64,000 nucleotides of DNA from Rhododendron vialii (taxonomy: Eukaryota > Streptophyta > Magnoliopsida > Ericales > Ericaceae), in contig NC_080569.1 of assembly GCF_030253575.1 (NCBI RefSeq), forward strand, positions 2,934,001-2,998,000, read 5' to 3'. The notes under the pieces were generated by a model, which ran no database searches, had not been told where the DNA came from, and was given only the letters and a program-made list of their open reading frames with translations. Made by a program: the position numbers and the translations under genes. Below are positions 12,389-23,999 of the stretch, piece by piece; position 1 is the stretch's first letter, and each line of letters begins with the position of its first letter.

Positions 12389-12511
12389 GAATTTAACAAA
12401 TACGAGAAATCTGACTTACTAAGAACCCATATCATTAATGTTGTCCTAAACTAGGACAACATTAATGATATGGGTTCTTAGTAAGTCGGATGTCTTGTAT
12501 TTGTTAAATTC
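12389..12511. repeat. Near-perfect hairpin, 36-bp exact arms with 3-base loop
   Basis: The core 12413-12487 is two exactly complementary 36-base arms around the loop AAC. Outside a short mismatch the pairing continues with TTAACAAATAC / GTATTTGTTAA. It could be a young MITE, a small-RNA hairpin or a foldback. No coding potential. Confidence 0.85.
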
Positions 12512-13265
12512 TTTATTTTGTCTATATATCCGTGAAAGGAACAAAATCCCGCACACAAGTTTTAGCACAAAGTCAGATCCGATTCTAGTATAAACTGACA
12601 AAAAGAAAAAAAGATTCTAGCATAAATAATCGACTTGTTTCTTTTGAAGATTACAAAATTGGGTCATAAATTTTTTAAAGAAATTTCATGGGAAAAAAAT
12701 GACGGTCTTCTCCAAATTCTTTATTGCCTTGTTCAATTTATATCTATATATTTTTCCTCTCCACTAATTATATGGAAATTAAACCCCGTAATTGGTAAAA
12801 CCAGTTGGATAAAGAAAAATGTTCACAACTCTAGTGATCTTCGGTTTGGGAGGATTTCGTCTTAGGTTCGATTATCTTTACCGGCAACTCTTTGGCTCAC
12901 CTCATCCTCGTGCGTAATCATGTAAAAAGACTGTGAGAGAGACTGTAGAGATTAGTGTGAGATGCGCATAAATTGACCGGAAAAACCCTGCATTAAAAAT
13001 AAAATAAAATAAAATAAAACGTCCACGGAAAACACAAGCTCAAATTAAGTTGACTCAATGGACGGTGACACCCTTTGTTTCCCGAATGGGCATTAGGCTT
13101 CAATCCTTTTTCTTGCATATTTTCTTTTTGGGTCAAATTTTCAACGCCATGCCCCTGCAAGTGGTGCCGTAGCTTTTTAACGGCCAAGTTTGACGAAAAG
13201 ACTGTACGCTTGATTCGCCAAGTGTGTGTAGCAATAAGAGCGGATCACTTCTTCTTCCTTCTTCA

Positions 13266-13440
13266 TTTTTTTTGTTTTTTGCGTTAAAAGGTGTCTGAGT
13301 TAGTTTATGCGTACCTCAATTAATTCACTCTTCAGTCCAGTTGAGGGCAGATCATTCACGCTGACATCAGAGAATTCATACAGCAAAAAATTATTATTTT
13401 TTAATTTGATTCCAGAAATCGTACTCTAGTCAATATTGCG
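13266..13440 (-). mobile_element. Degenerate Au-SINE-like copy
   Basis: The block GGTGTCTGAGTTAGTTTATGCG then TACCTCAATTAATTC, preceded by a T-rich run, resembles the SINE 3' end seen in the other copies. The rest is decayed. Confidence 0.4.
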
Positions 13441-13683
13441 TTGAAAGAAAACTCACCAACCATCCGGACCGAACTCTTCCGCTGTAAGAGTGGATCAACT
13501 GGTGCATGTGTTGAGTGGGTATATGAGTGTAGGTCCGACTCCGTGGGTGGGCACTAGTCGTAATCGTCATTGATTAGCAGCATGATTACGCATTAATAGC
13601 TCTATAAGGATTCATTGACCTGCATCAATTCCTGTTTCATGTTTTATCCGTTTTCGTGTTTCATTCGGATGACAAGGACAAGT

Positions 13684-13893
13684 TTTGGGTGGGTGCCCCG
13701 CGGCACGGTACCCCGTCGGCAATTTTAGCTGATCAAACGTGTTTTAGACGGTCTGAATTTTAAAGAGACAAAAAGTGAAGAGAAAATAGTCGGGTGAAGA
13801 AAAATAGGAGAAACAAATTTAGACCGTCCAAAACACGTTTGGAAGTCTGAGATTGCCAACGAATATCGCCACTTGACACCCAAAAATTTCTCG
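13684..13893. mobile_element. GGACGG-type MITE (family A)
   Basis: The left end TTGGGTGGGTGCC matches the inverse of TTGACACCCAA at the right end. Inner arms carry AAACGTGTTTTAGACGGTCTG and ACCGTCCAAAACACGTTTGG. No coding capacity. Confidence 0.65.
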
Positions 13894-13914
13894 ATGACAA
13901 GGGTGTTCGGCCCC

Positions 13915-14345
13915 CTAAATATTTTTGGCTTAATTGCAAGAACACCCCCTAAACTATCGCGTTTTGGCAAGTTCATCCCCTTAAGTTTAAATTCGAGCAA
14001 CTTCACCCCCCAAACTACCAAATTCGAGCAACTTCACCCCCTCCCCCATTTTCCGTCCATTTCTGTTATAAATTTGGATGAAAAGTTTCCACATTGGGTA
14101 CCAGTACCACCTAAAATTCGGTACCAGTACCAAATGTGGAAACTTTCCATCCAAATTTATAACAGAAATGGACGGAAAATGGGGGAGGGGGTGAAGTTGC
14201 TCGAATTTGGTAGTTTGGGGGGTGAAGTTGCTCGAATTTAAACTTAAGGGGGTGAACTTGCCAAAACGCGATAGTTTAGGGGGTGAACTTGCCAAAACAC
14301 GATAGTTTAGGGGGTGTTCTTGCAATTAAGCCAATATTTTTAGTA
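13915..14345. mobile_element. Long foldback MITE with internal tandem repeats
   Basis: Arms of about 200 bp pair almost exactly: GGCTTAATTGCAAGAACACC near 13927 with its inverse ending at 14332. The centre near 14100-14130 has GGTACCAGTACC twice. The right arm has one extra copy of a 30-bp block (GGTGAACTTGCCAAAAC..) relative to the left arm. Open reading frames on both strands are by-products of the palindrome. Confidence 0.85.
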
Positions 14346-14479
14346 CCTACGGTCCAACTTTCAACGTCTTAAACAGAAAATCGATGTTAGTAGCATAATC
14401 TTCACCTAACCTATTATGAAGAAAAGAATAGTAATTTTGTTTTCATAACCACTGCACCTAAGGAGCTATATTACCAAAT

Positions 14480-14628
14480 ACGTTATTAAAAGAATTTGGG
14501 GTTCACCCAAGATCTCCCAAGTTCAAACCTTGGAACCACTACAGGTTTTTCGGCTGTTAACTTCGGGGTCAGTGAATAAGTCGAGATGTACACGAGGTGA
14601 TCCGCTCATTTGGTTATTAAAAAAATAG
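14480..14628 (+). mobile_element. Au-SINE-like copy, plus strand
   Basis: A B-box-like AGTTCAAACCTTGG near 14519 is followed by AAGTCGAGATGTACACGAGG and ends GGTTATTAAAAAAA. This is the best plus-strand example of the SINE-like family here. Confidence 0.55.
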
Positions 14629-14702
14629 GATACCTAACGATTTTGGTCTAATTCAGATCCAGTACTTCCACGACTTCGAACCCACTGTATGATTGGAGAA
14701 AA

Positions 14703-14925
14703 TCTTCTTTACGGCTGTTCCGTAAAAAGAAGTTACGGAGCTCAATCGCAACTGTCCAAAGTGTTTTTGGACGATCCAGATTGAAAACAAATTATGACCG
14801 GTAAAAATTGATTGTGATTAACTTTTCTGCGGAAAAGTTTCATTAAAATCTGGACCGTCCAAAACCGAAATGGACACGCGAGATTGAACAGCTCCACATC
14901 TCACGGAGGCTCCGTGAAAAAGACA
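14703..14925. mobile_element. GGACGG-type MITE, diverged relative
   Basis: Inverted arms share CTTTACGG..GTTCCGT and TTTTTGGACGATCCAGA with TCTGGACCGTCCAAAA at the other side. Related in plan to family A but with different outer ends. Confidence 0.6.
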
Positions 14926-14929
14926 CTCT

Positions 14930-16456
14930 CATGTGATTGTTGGTAATCTGTTTCTAGTAATTAAATATTATATGGTGTTTGTGATTAAAGAATTTTGGAG
15001 AGGAAATTGGTTTTCACACTTTCTTTTTTTATATCCACACTTTAATTTTTGTTTTTTAGTGTTGAAAGAAAATGTAATTTTTTTTTTGCTAAAAGATATA
15101 TACTTTCAATGCTGAAAAATTAAAAAAAAAGAGTGTGAATATTAAAAAAAAAATTGTGAAAATCAATACCCTTTCGGCTTTTCTTGTTTGACTGAGTCAG
15201 TAGCAAATGGTTTCACAATGCCCATTAACACTTTTCCTTTTTAGAAAAATCATAGTATTCCCCAGAGTCACTTGATTTCTAAAATCTGTAGATATAATCA
15301 CAATGACTAATCTCTTTTAGTATATTCTTTCTTCTTGAAATTAGAACACAAACTACTCTTAATTTGGGTTTTCTGGTCTTCTATTTCTCATTTTGTACTC
15401 TTCTAGTGCAACGCTAGCTAGCTCAGTAGGAGTAACTTTTTGGACGGTGGTGTTATGAGAAGAGGGTCTTTCTTTCTTTCTCGCCAAATCTCTCTATTTC
15501 TTATCTTGATGAGATTTGGTGAGACATTGGTAGGAACACATTCAAAAAAAATTTATGAGAAATTAGTTATTCACATTTCTCACCAAATTATTCAATCCAA
15601 ACTAGAAATCGATTTGATGACAAATTATAAACCTTTCCTTTCATTTGTTATCCTCTACGTGCATCTCAACTAATATCCGGAAAATATCTGGAATTCATGT
15701 TCGTTTTGGGTTTTGAGATAATTTTTGTGGAGTAATGAGTAAAGAAAGATAGATAGAAAAATGAGAGTTAAAATTTATTGAAGACCGTGCGGAAAGAGAA
15801 AAGTTTGGGTCTAAAGTCCCAAAACAAACATGGTAGCATGTTCGTTTCGGGGGATTATTAAAGAAACGACTTCAACATCCTTGGCCGGTTTTGGTCTTTC
15901 CGTTGGCATACACGGCATTATTTTCCAGGTAATCTGTCTTTATCTCCATTTTTGATTAATTCTGGAGTACTTGGTATGCTTATTGATCTCTGGCTAGTTG
16001 CCAAATAAACACATTGTCAAGCACACCACATGTTCGCCAAATATCCTAAGATAACTTATCTTGTGTATATACTTAGTATCAAAAGTCCTCGTATTCTACC
16101 TAAGCTTTATTACTATATAATGGGGTGTAATTGATGATCAAAGTCCTCGTATTTTACCTAATCCTTAGTAGCTTAAAGTTTTTCTATTAGCCTATATGAA
16201 CTTTAATTGCTCCCTGTGCATAAGCTGCGCGTGATCATTTGATTGCAGTTCAAGTTTGAACTTAGATATTGGAGTCATTGAGTTTGAATTCTGTCTGAAC
16301 GAGCGATATTTTATGCCTCCTTCGTGTATCCTGTTACCACTAAGGAGAATCAAACTTGAATCATAAACTGAAAAGTCAGCGATTTTAGTGTTTGAGATAT
16401 ATATCACTATAGTGGAGGTGCGCTTTCAAGGATAGTACCAAACTAGTTGGCGTATT
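14930..16456. other. Intergenic DNA, no gene recognised
   Basis: AT-rich sequence with poly-A/T runs and short open frames only. I see no splice-supported coding sequence, RNA gene or clear element ends. Confidence 0.4.
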
Positions 16457-17148
16457 GGGAAGTGGGTTTTTTTTTTTTTTTTTTCTCTCTTTCTAAAGGC
16501 ACATTCTTTTTTCGTTTCGACCTTTTTTTCATCGTGCTTGGTGGTTGTGTTGAAAAGAGACTGCTCAGGCTGAAAACTTTCCTAGATAAAACCTTGCAAT
16601 TACAGTGAAATTATATTAAGCGCTAGAAGAGTTCTAGTGGGGGGTGAATAGGACAACCAATTAAAAATTCACGCAACCTCTAATTTTAATCTATTAACCA
16701 AGTTCCATGCTATTCTAACAATTTAACAATTAAAGTCAACAACAATAAATTCAAAGAACGCAGACGCGAGGATATACGTGAAAACTACTTAGGGTCAACA
16801 CACTCTAAACATAAAACCACGGCCTAACTACCAAATTTGCTATAGATCAAAAGGTTTACGAAGTGCTAAGAGAGAAATTACAACTTTACCTCAAAAGCTT
16901 AACCTAACTCCACCACTTTGTTGTAGCTCCCTGAGCTCCTTCTTGATCCCATAGCCACCATGAGTCCAACGCCTCGATCTCCGCTCACTGCGGCTCCGGA
17001 ATCATCCAGCCAAGTAGTATCATCGGCATGTATGAGTGAATTTTAGAGAAATGAAGATTTTTGTTTTTGCAAACTAAAACAATCTAGAGAGAATACATAA
17101 AAGTGAAACAAATTATTGAAGATCTGTATTGAAAAAAACCCACTTCCC
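16457..17148. repeat. Possible 692-bp insertion with short inverted ends
   Basis: The 17-base end GGGAAGTGGGTTTTTTT is repeated inverted at about 17132-17148. The interior contains GTGGGGGGTGAATAGGAC, a phrase I associate with repetitive plant DNA but cannot name. No coding capacity. Boundaries and identity are uncertain. Confidence 0.35.
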
Positions 17149-17149
17149 G

Positions 17150-18600
17150 TTTTTAATTGTTTAATGTTTAACGGTTTTCTAGCATGCTAGATTTATCGGG
17201 TCACTCACTAATCTTTGTATTAGTTAACCTTTCACAACTCACAAGCATGTCAAATCGCCTTGCTTAGTCTTTCCACTTGAACTATATTAATCATTAAACT
17301 TGATTAGGACTAGAAAATCTTCTCAGCTGACTTTTGGTTGTTAGAAACCTCTAGTGCGTGCATATGACCATCAAGACAGGGATAGCCACAGGCTCCAGAG
17401 TTGTGGTGCAGTACAAAAAATTGACACCATTGGACGGTTTTTCTATGGGCTTTGCTCTATGTAATCACGTATAGGATTTTTCTAATTTAGGGTAATTAAG
17501 TGATGTCTCAATTTCACAGGGCATTAGACTAAGAAACCAAAAGATCTTTCATTATAGAGAGTTGACCAAACATATAATGCAACCCTGGTTTGTTTTGTCA
17601 GATTAACCCATTAGCCATTTCTGATATTATTGGCCATGATACAGTAATCTTAGGAAGTTATCTTCTGCAAGATCTGAAACTTTTGGATAACCTCTCGCAC
17701 TGTCCCATAGTGCCCAACAAAATCAGGTTTCCATTTATCTCATATGAAGTCGAACTATAATAGAGGCCTTTGGTACGTAGATTCATCCAGACCCCATTGA
17801 AGAATGTGTGGTGGAAGTTGTTTTGATTGCATGAACCATACAGGCAAACTTCACACATTGAAGACAAAAGGATCGTATAATGTACATTCGAGGTTGACTT
17901 CTATGAAATAATTCAAGCATTTGGAAGGCATCATTAGTGTTCTCCATTTCTAAAAGGAAAGAGAGAAAAGTGAAGCGTCTCTTAGTATTGGTGGCTACAG
18001 AGAATGTACCAGCATTGACCAATAACCAGCCTGGAACCATAATAGTCTGAAACATATTCTACCTGAATAGGGGTTTTGGAACTGTTGTTATGGGTACATT
18101 TACGTAATGCACTGTTTTATGACCCTATTTATGGTATTATTGAGTTAGAAGGTCTGGGAAACATGGTCCCTCATTCAAATGTGGGAATAGTGTTAATTTT
18201 ATCATAATTAGTAATTTATCTCAAAAGACAACGTCATTGGGTGGTTGGGATTATTGGAATCTTGAGAATATTGAACCTTTGTTTCTTTTCTGCTAGATGG
18301 GTTGGATTTAAAGTGAGAGAGGCCCACATGAAGGATTTAAGTGATGTGGAACCAGAAAGAGAGCCTTGAGAGAGGCCAAGGTGGAGTGACCATGTAGTGA
18401 TGGGCAGGCGCAGCCAGAGTGGAGTCACAAATGGTGAGAATCTGGAACCGCTTTTCTAAGTTTTGTGTGGCACTAATGCCACCCTTACTCAATGGATGCA
18501 AAGTGGTCAACAGTATGTGGTACCTGGCATTTTTTTGAGGGATCATTTTTTACGAACATTTTTAACCCCGCTTGTGTCATTCTACGAGTCTTATCTTCTA
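17150..18600. other. Intergenic DNA, no gene recognised
   Basis: A few short frames on the minus strand near 17658-18055 and 18234-18546 overlap each other in different frames. They show no domain, no splice-consistent extension and no similarity I recognise, so I do not call a gene. A non-coding transcript cannot be excluded. Confidence 0.35.
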
Positions 18601-18929
18601 CAGGGCCGGCCGTGAGATTCTTGGGGCCTAAGTCGAACTTGTAAAACAGGGGCCTATGTTTTCTTTAAAAAAAAAATTAACCTCAGAAGGAAAACAAAAT
18701 CATACTGTATGAAGAATGAAAAGTGTAGCTTGGGCTGAGAATTGAACCTTGTTCTGTTGGATAGCAAGACTAGAACTTACCGCTTGGACAGATACCTCCT
18801 TTGGTAGCTAAAGCACTAATTAAATATATATTACATACTTAGGTACACCTATTTGGGGCCCTAATTTTTTGCCAAATTTTGGGGGCTTAAGTCCCCCTCC
18901 TTGTCCGCCTTAGCTCAGGGCCGGCCCTA
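18601..18929. mobile_element. hAT-like non-autonomous element
   Basis: Terminal repeats are CAGGGCCGGCCGTGAG at the left and the inverse of TAGGGCCGGCCCTGAG at the right. CAGGGCCGGC ends are typical of a widespread plant hAT family. I could not identify a convincing 8-bp target duplication. A decayed tRNA-like stretch (GAGAATTGAACCTTG on the plus strand) lies inside near 18740. Confidence 0.65.
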
Positions 18930-19209
18930 AATTCTTCCGAATAGCTGGTCTCAAGCCCAGACAAAGGAGGGGGATTGTGCGTTAGGTAGTTGATAGCCAG
19001 AACGGAAAAAAAAATCGTTAGATCCGTATGACAGGAATCCGATTTTTAATGTTGCTTATGCTAGGGCGTTCCGTTTATTTTAGCCAACCCCAAATGTTGG
19101 GACTTGGTTTGGTTTGGTATAGGTTGATAATTAAATGAAAAGAACCTGTTGTAACTATGTATCCGTTGTAATATTATTGGACATGTTCATTGGCCAATCA
19201 TATGAAGGC

Positions 19210-19580
19210 TATGATGCACCGACACCAACATGGACACCGACACCGACACCGACACGGGGACACGGGAATTCTAAAAAAATGGGGACACAGACACGGCGGG
19301 AGACACGCCACGTGTATATTTATTTATTTATTTATTTATTTTATATAAATAATTAATTAATTATAGTTCGACACCCAGAAATTTTTTAAAAATTACAATT
19401 TGGCCCCAGAATTTTAAAAAAAAATTACAGTTTGGCCCTAGCCGTGTCCCCCTAAAAGATTTATATTAAATTATGGGACACGCCTGGCGTGTCCCGTACG
19501 TGTCCCCGAGGTGTCCCCGCCGTGTCCCCGTGTCCGACACTGCGATACTTCGACCTCTAGAGGTGTCAGTGCTTCATAGT
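19210..19580. mobile_element. Inverted-repeat element rich in GACACC/GTGTCC
   Basis: The ends CTATGATGCACCGACACC and CTATGAAGCACTGACACC face each other. The inner arms are arrays of GACACCGACAC and, inverted, GTGTCCCCG. The middle holds a TTTA microsatellite and AT-rich DNA. Confidence 0.6.
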
Positions 19581-21860
19581 ATGGAGGTTTTCACTTTGCT
19601 GGTTGGTGGATTGGATTAAGGTTGCAATCAAGTGATCTTCCGAAAGTAGTACAAACATCATGTTAAACTAGCTCTGAGAGAAGTTACAAACTAACATTCT
19701 TGATGCGATAAGAGTTTTTTGATAAAAATGAACTAAAGAATGAACCCGGTTACATCTATTTTTTGAGGGGTTTGATACTTGAGGCTATAGAAATTTGGGC
19801 CTCTTTCAATTCTGCCATGTCCTGGTTCCCTTTTAGAAGCTTTGTTTGGAAACACTCTCTCTTTTTTGCTGTCATTCTTCAACACTGGATTTTGAGTTTG
19901 GCCTTGTAGAATAAAGATTGTCATCTCGATATGTAGAAACCTCCGGGTCTATGACCAGTTTTCTGTTTTATTCTCGTTTTCTCCATTGTTACTCTGTTCT
20001 TTCGCTCTTTCTTTGCTTTCTTTCCGGTCATAACGATGAAATTTTGCCAATGAAGCTGCATGTTAAGTATTGCAGTAGTATGTACATAGTGAACACTTGA
20101 AACTGTCCTTAAATAATTCTTCTTCATATTACAGAGTACAGATTAACTATGGGGTATTTTATATCAGTCTATGTACAGATAACCATGTTTCTGGGCAGTA
20201 AGTGAGGATGTGGGACAGTAACATAAAGTTGGGAGAAGATGTAATACGTCGGTAACATAAAGTTGCATAAGGCAAGGCAATGAAAAAATGAAAGGAACAA
20301 CCACTTCCTTCTAGTATCAACACTTCACATGTTTCTGCAACCCCTTGTCCTCGTCACGTCAACCGTCCATCCACTCCTCCCTTGGTCTACATATTTCACT
20401 AAAAATGTTCCTCTTTTTTTCTTTCCAAATCAACTCTTCGGCTTTGCAAAAACATCTTTATGAATGAGGTATAGCTATTCTATGTGGTTCACAAGGCACA
20501 AGCTGTGGACAAAAACAATTTGCATCGGTGGTCCTTATTCGTGAGAACGGATATTCAAGTGAATTGTCTGAACAAGGCATCGATTATATGAACACCCATG
20601 CCAACTTTAGGGACATCACAAAACACTGGACAAACTCTTTAGACCCTACCTCAAACATATAAATCACTCTCAAGCAGCAAAGCTTTGTCTATTTCAAGTG
20701 TAACGAATCTGATGGTTGGATGCAAGTGGCAAGTGGCATTGTGTTTTCACTCTTCTTTTTAATATGTCTCTCAGTACGTTCGTACCCGGCAGCGATTAAA
20801 CGAACCGTGCAGAAGTTGGAAAAGGTCCCTGTACAAATGGTGGTGTTTTCACAGGAAAAAAGATCAGCTAAAGGACAATTTTGAATTCTTATTGAATCTG
20901 ATTAGTTCAGGTAGGGAGATTAAAGCTTAGGAAACCTTGTTAATTGTATTGGAAAGAGAATGCTCTACTAGATTTTCTGGCAAGTTCCAATGACAGTACT
21001 CCTAAGGTCCAAGTCACATTAGCAAGATTCTTGTGCCTGTAATTTAGACTTTTACATTCCTGGTGTGCATTTTCCAATTGTTTGTGTTTTCTGCTTCTCA
21101 AGTTTCCTTTAGTCTATTGAAATAGATTTCGATTCTTCTTTTTCAATCCGTTATCTGTCTTCACTCTTCGAGCATGTTATATTGTTTGTTGCCTAACCAC
21201 CTGTTTGATTAGGACCAAAGATGACTGTATTGTACATAATAGTCTATTATTAGCAGTTGTTAAAGTAAGACTAAAATATTGGAATAACACTTGGGAATTG
21301 GGAGTTTCAAGTTTTCAACCAGTAAGTAAAGTGACATAAAGAGCATTTTAAAGTCTAGAAAGCTTAAACAAGGAATGTGAGAAAAGATAAGGAATCCCTT
21401 AAAGGATAGAAAACGATGGCAACATTGGGAAAGCTGATAGGCAAGTAAGAGGGAGGGGAGAGAAATTGACTTGTTCAAATAATTGAAAGGGAAATGTGGG
21501 GTTGTTAATGGATTTCTGAATCTAGGCTGCCTTGTCATTGGACAGCTTTAGAAAAACCAAAAAGAAAAAGTCCCTTTTGTGCATGTGGTGTCCATGCTAT
21601 CTTAGACCCATGAATAGAATCTTGATGACAAAACACTAACCTGTTGACACTGCTGAGAAGAGGTTGCGGACCACCCACTCAAATGATGTGCTGATTGCTG
21701 GGAAAGAACAAAATCACTAAATTTAGGAGCAGAAACATTCCAGTAAGCTTACAACTGTTAGCTATATGAGGGTGGGTAGAAACTGAAACTTCTATGGTCA
21801 GATAGACATTTTCACCTCGATCTTAAATGTTATATCGATTTTGGTGCAGGTATTCAAGCT
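19581..21860. other. Intergenic DNA, no gene recognised
   Basis: Mixed-composition unique-looking sequence. Short frames lie on both strands but without domains or splice support. No element boundaries recognised. Confidence 0.35.
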
Positions 21861-21866
21861 ATAGAA

Positions 21867-21876
21867 TTTTTTTTTT

Positions 21877-21907
<31 letters not shown>

Positions 21908-21908
21908 G
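21867..21908. repeat. T20 followed by G22 homopolymers between direct repeats
   Basis: Twenty T then twenty-two G. The block CAAG.ATAGAATTTT occurs on both sides (21855 and 21916), like a target-site duplication. It may be a retroposed tail or a sequencing or assembly artefact. Confidence 0.7.
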
Positions 21909-21944
21909 TAAATGTCAAGCCATAGAATTTTCTCTCTGCAAAAA

Positions 21945-22030
21945 TCATTTTTGATGACTCGGGGTGTCCGGGCCACCTTATACGCACCTTGACTAGTATT
22001 ATGTGCTTGGGTTTAAGTTAGCTTCTCTGT
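21945..22030 (-). mobile_element. Au-SINE-like 3' fragment
   Basis: GGGGTGTCCGGGCCACC then ACGCACCTTGACTAGTATT resembles the shared SINE-like 3' region, read on the minus strand. Confidence 0.45.
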
Positions 22031-22039
22031 AGAAAATAA

Positions 22040-23800
22040 AAAAAGCCTGGGAAGGTAATTGCCCATGTATAATCTCCCTCATATTTTGATCTAAGCAGAA
22101 GACATGGAGGGACCATGTCCCATGTAGAATTGAGCTTTGTGGAAAAGACATGGAGGCCACGTCCCAAGTAGCACTGACCCATCCCCCACAACCCTATGGT
22201 GCATATAAGTGTGTATGTTTAAGTTTTCATGGCCCCAGAAGAAAATCCCATGAAGGGTGGGATGAACTATTCATGAATCATGATGACTTTTCACTTGCCG
22301 GGAAACAATTTGGAATTGGCATATCCTTATTATGTTATCATGTCATATTCTCAATATCTATCAAAGTGAGGTGGTATCATTGGAATCAGCATATCCTTTG
22401 TATGGTTGAAATGTATATGATGCTCGTTAAGCTTTTGTTGAATCTACAGATTTGATTGTAATATTGCCTATTCCTTCAAGAACAGCCTTGTACTAGTGTT
22501 CATGTTTTGTAATATATAACGATGTTTGAGAGGATCAATTATGTGAAATATAATGTGTCTAACTATAACACTAAGCGTAAGATGAGTTCTTTTACAGCAA
22601 GTCTAAAGAGGTTTTTTTTTTTCTTTAAGGATGTATCAAAGTTGTTTCTGAGCTGAAAGATTGTATAGATGTGTTATGGGCTTCTATTCATGAAATTTTC
22701 CCAAATACGCAGTCCCAAGTTGCATTGCATTTGACATCTCTTTATGGTTGGGCGTATCTATTTCCTGCTATGATTTGGGCCACCATGTATTGTACCCACA
22801 ATAAGATGTCAACCACTCATTAGCCCAATGTTACATGACGAATAGCATTTCTGTATACGTTCGGGCCTCATTTTTGGGCACCCCTTGAGAAACATGCGGG
22901 TTATTTCTAGGACCTTTGTTGCTTCGCATGGCAGCATTCTGATCCGTAAATATTGAGTTTAGTATTTGAAGACTTCATTGTGCTCGTGCCTGCCAAATGG
23001 ATACCGGAACCCCAACTCTCTCTTAAAGTATCAAACTTGTCAAACATGGCTTTCATGTCGTTGGCCGGACTGCAGAAGTTGGACTGCATATTACTGTGTG
23101 TTCTCCTCACGACCTCATGTGGACACCTGGTAGTAAGAGATAGATCCATCTTTTATGGAAGAAAGGAAAAGGAAGGTATAGAAAGAGCTTGTTCCGGGAA
23201 GTTAGTTGGGGTTGAAGCGGAAGAGCTGTCATAGTTCAATCGGTAAATGTCCAATGCGATCCGACCTGGGGGGCCTAAAATCTTCTTTACCCACTCATTC
23301 TATGACATGTTGATAATTGAAGCACGTTTTTCTTATGATAATGCAGGATGTCCCGGGACTAATCCCTTCAGCCCTTCCTAAGACGATTCAATGTCTTTTC
23401 TTTCTTTCTTTTTGAATCATGTCTTAAGATTCTCGTCCCTCAAGATTATCAATGGCCGAGAACGTACGAAAATACGAGGTACTGAGATTTTCAGCCCAGA
23501 CTTGGGTATGCATAGTAAGTTTGGTGAGAGTAGATACGGGTTGGATTGGGCCAACAGCAACAACACTACTCAGCCAGGGCCCCCATTGTCACCACTACAG
23601 GGACAATGAATATTTGAACAAGTGAGAAACATGGGAGAAAGGAATTGGAAGTGAAACTGAAATTGGAATTGGGAGAATGGGAGCAAAGCTGCAAAGGGAA
23701 TAAAGTGGGAACTGTTTTATTGGACACTAGTAAACAAACAAATAAAAGGCTGTCTTCTTTTTTTTTGTTTCTCTTGCGTCCTCTGTTTACAGTTTACAGG
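22040..23800. other. Intergenic DNA, no gene recognised
   Basis: Short frames at 22150-22455 and 22907-23234 (both strands) show no known domain. I see nothing else I can support. Confidence 0.35.
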
Positions 23801-23805
23801 GTTCA

Positions 23806-23990
23806 GGTGAGTAGTGAGTTTAGAGAGAGAGGAATATGATGACGATACCAAAAGAGGAATATGATACCAAAGAGGAATATGATGACCAAAAGAGGAATAT
23901 GATGAGTAGTGAGTTCAGGTGAGTAGTGAGTTTAGAGTATCTTTATCTGGGTGCAGAGTTTGACGATACCAAAAGAGGAATATGATGACC
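23806..23990. repeat. Scrambled minisatellite of AGAGGAATATGAT units
   Basis: Five copies of (A)GAGGAATATGAT with variable GACGATACCAAA or GACCAAA linkers. A second motif, GGTGAGTAGTGAGTTTAGAG, is present twice, with a further partial copy between them. The order suggests repeated slippage or gene conversion. Confidence 0.75.
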
Positions 23991-23999
23991 TCCATTGGC

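Noticed and set aside
13873-14325. Two opposing frames of 112-122 codons with nearly the same protein
   Set aside because: They are the two arms of a foldback element, so each strand encodes the same sequence. No evidence of a gene.
17658-18546. Cluster of minus-strand short frames that could be a multi-exon gene
   Set aside because: They overlap in different frames, no splice model joins them, and no family similarity is recognisable.
23806-23990. CRISPR-like array
   Set aside because: Units are contiguous and irregular without unique spacers, and the DNA is plant nuclear.
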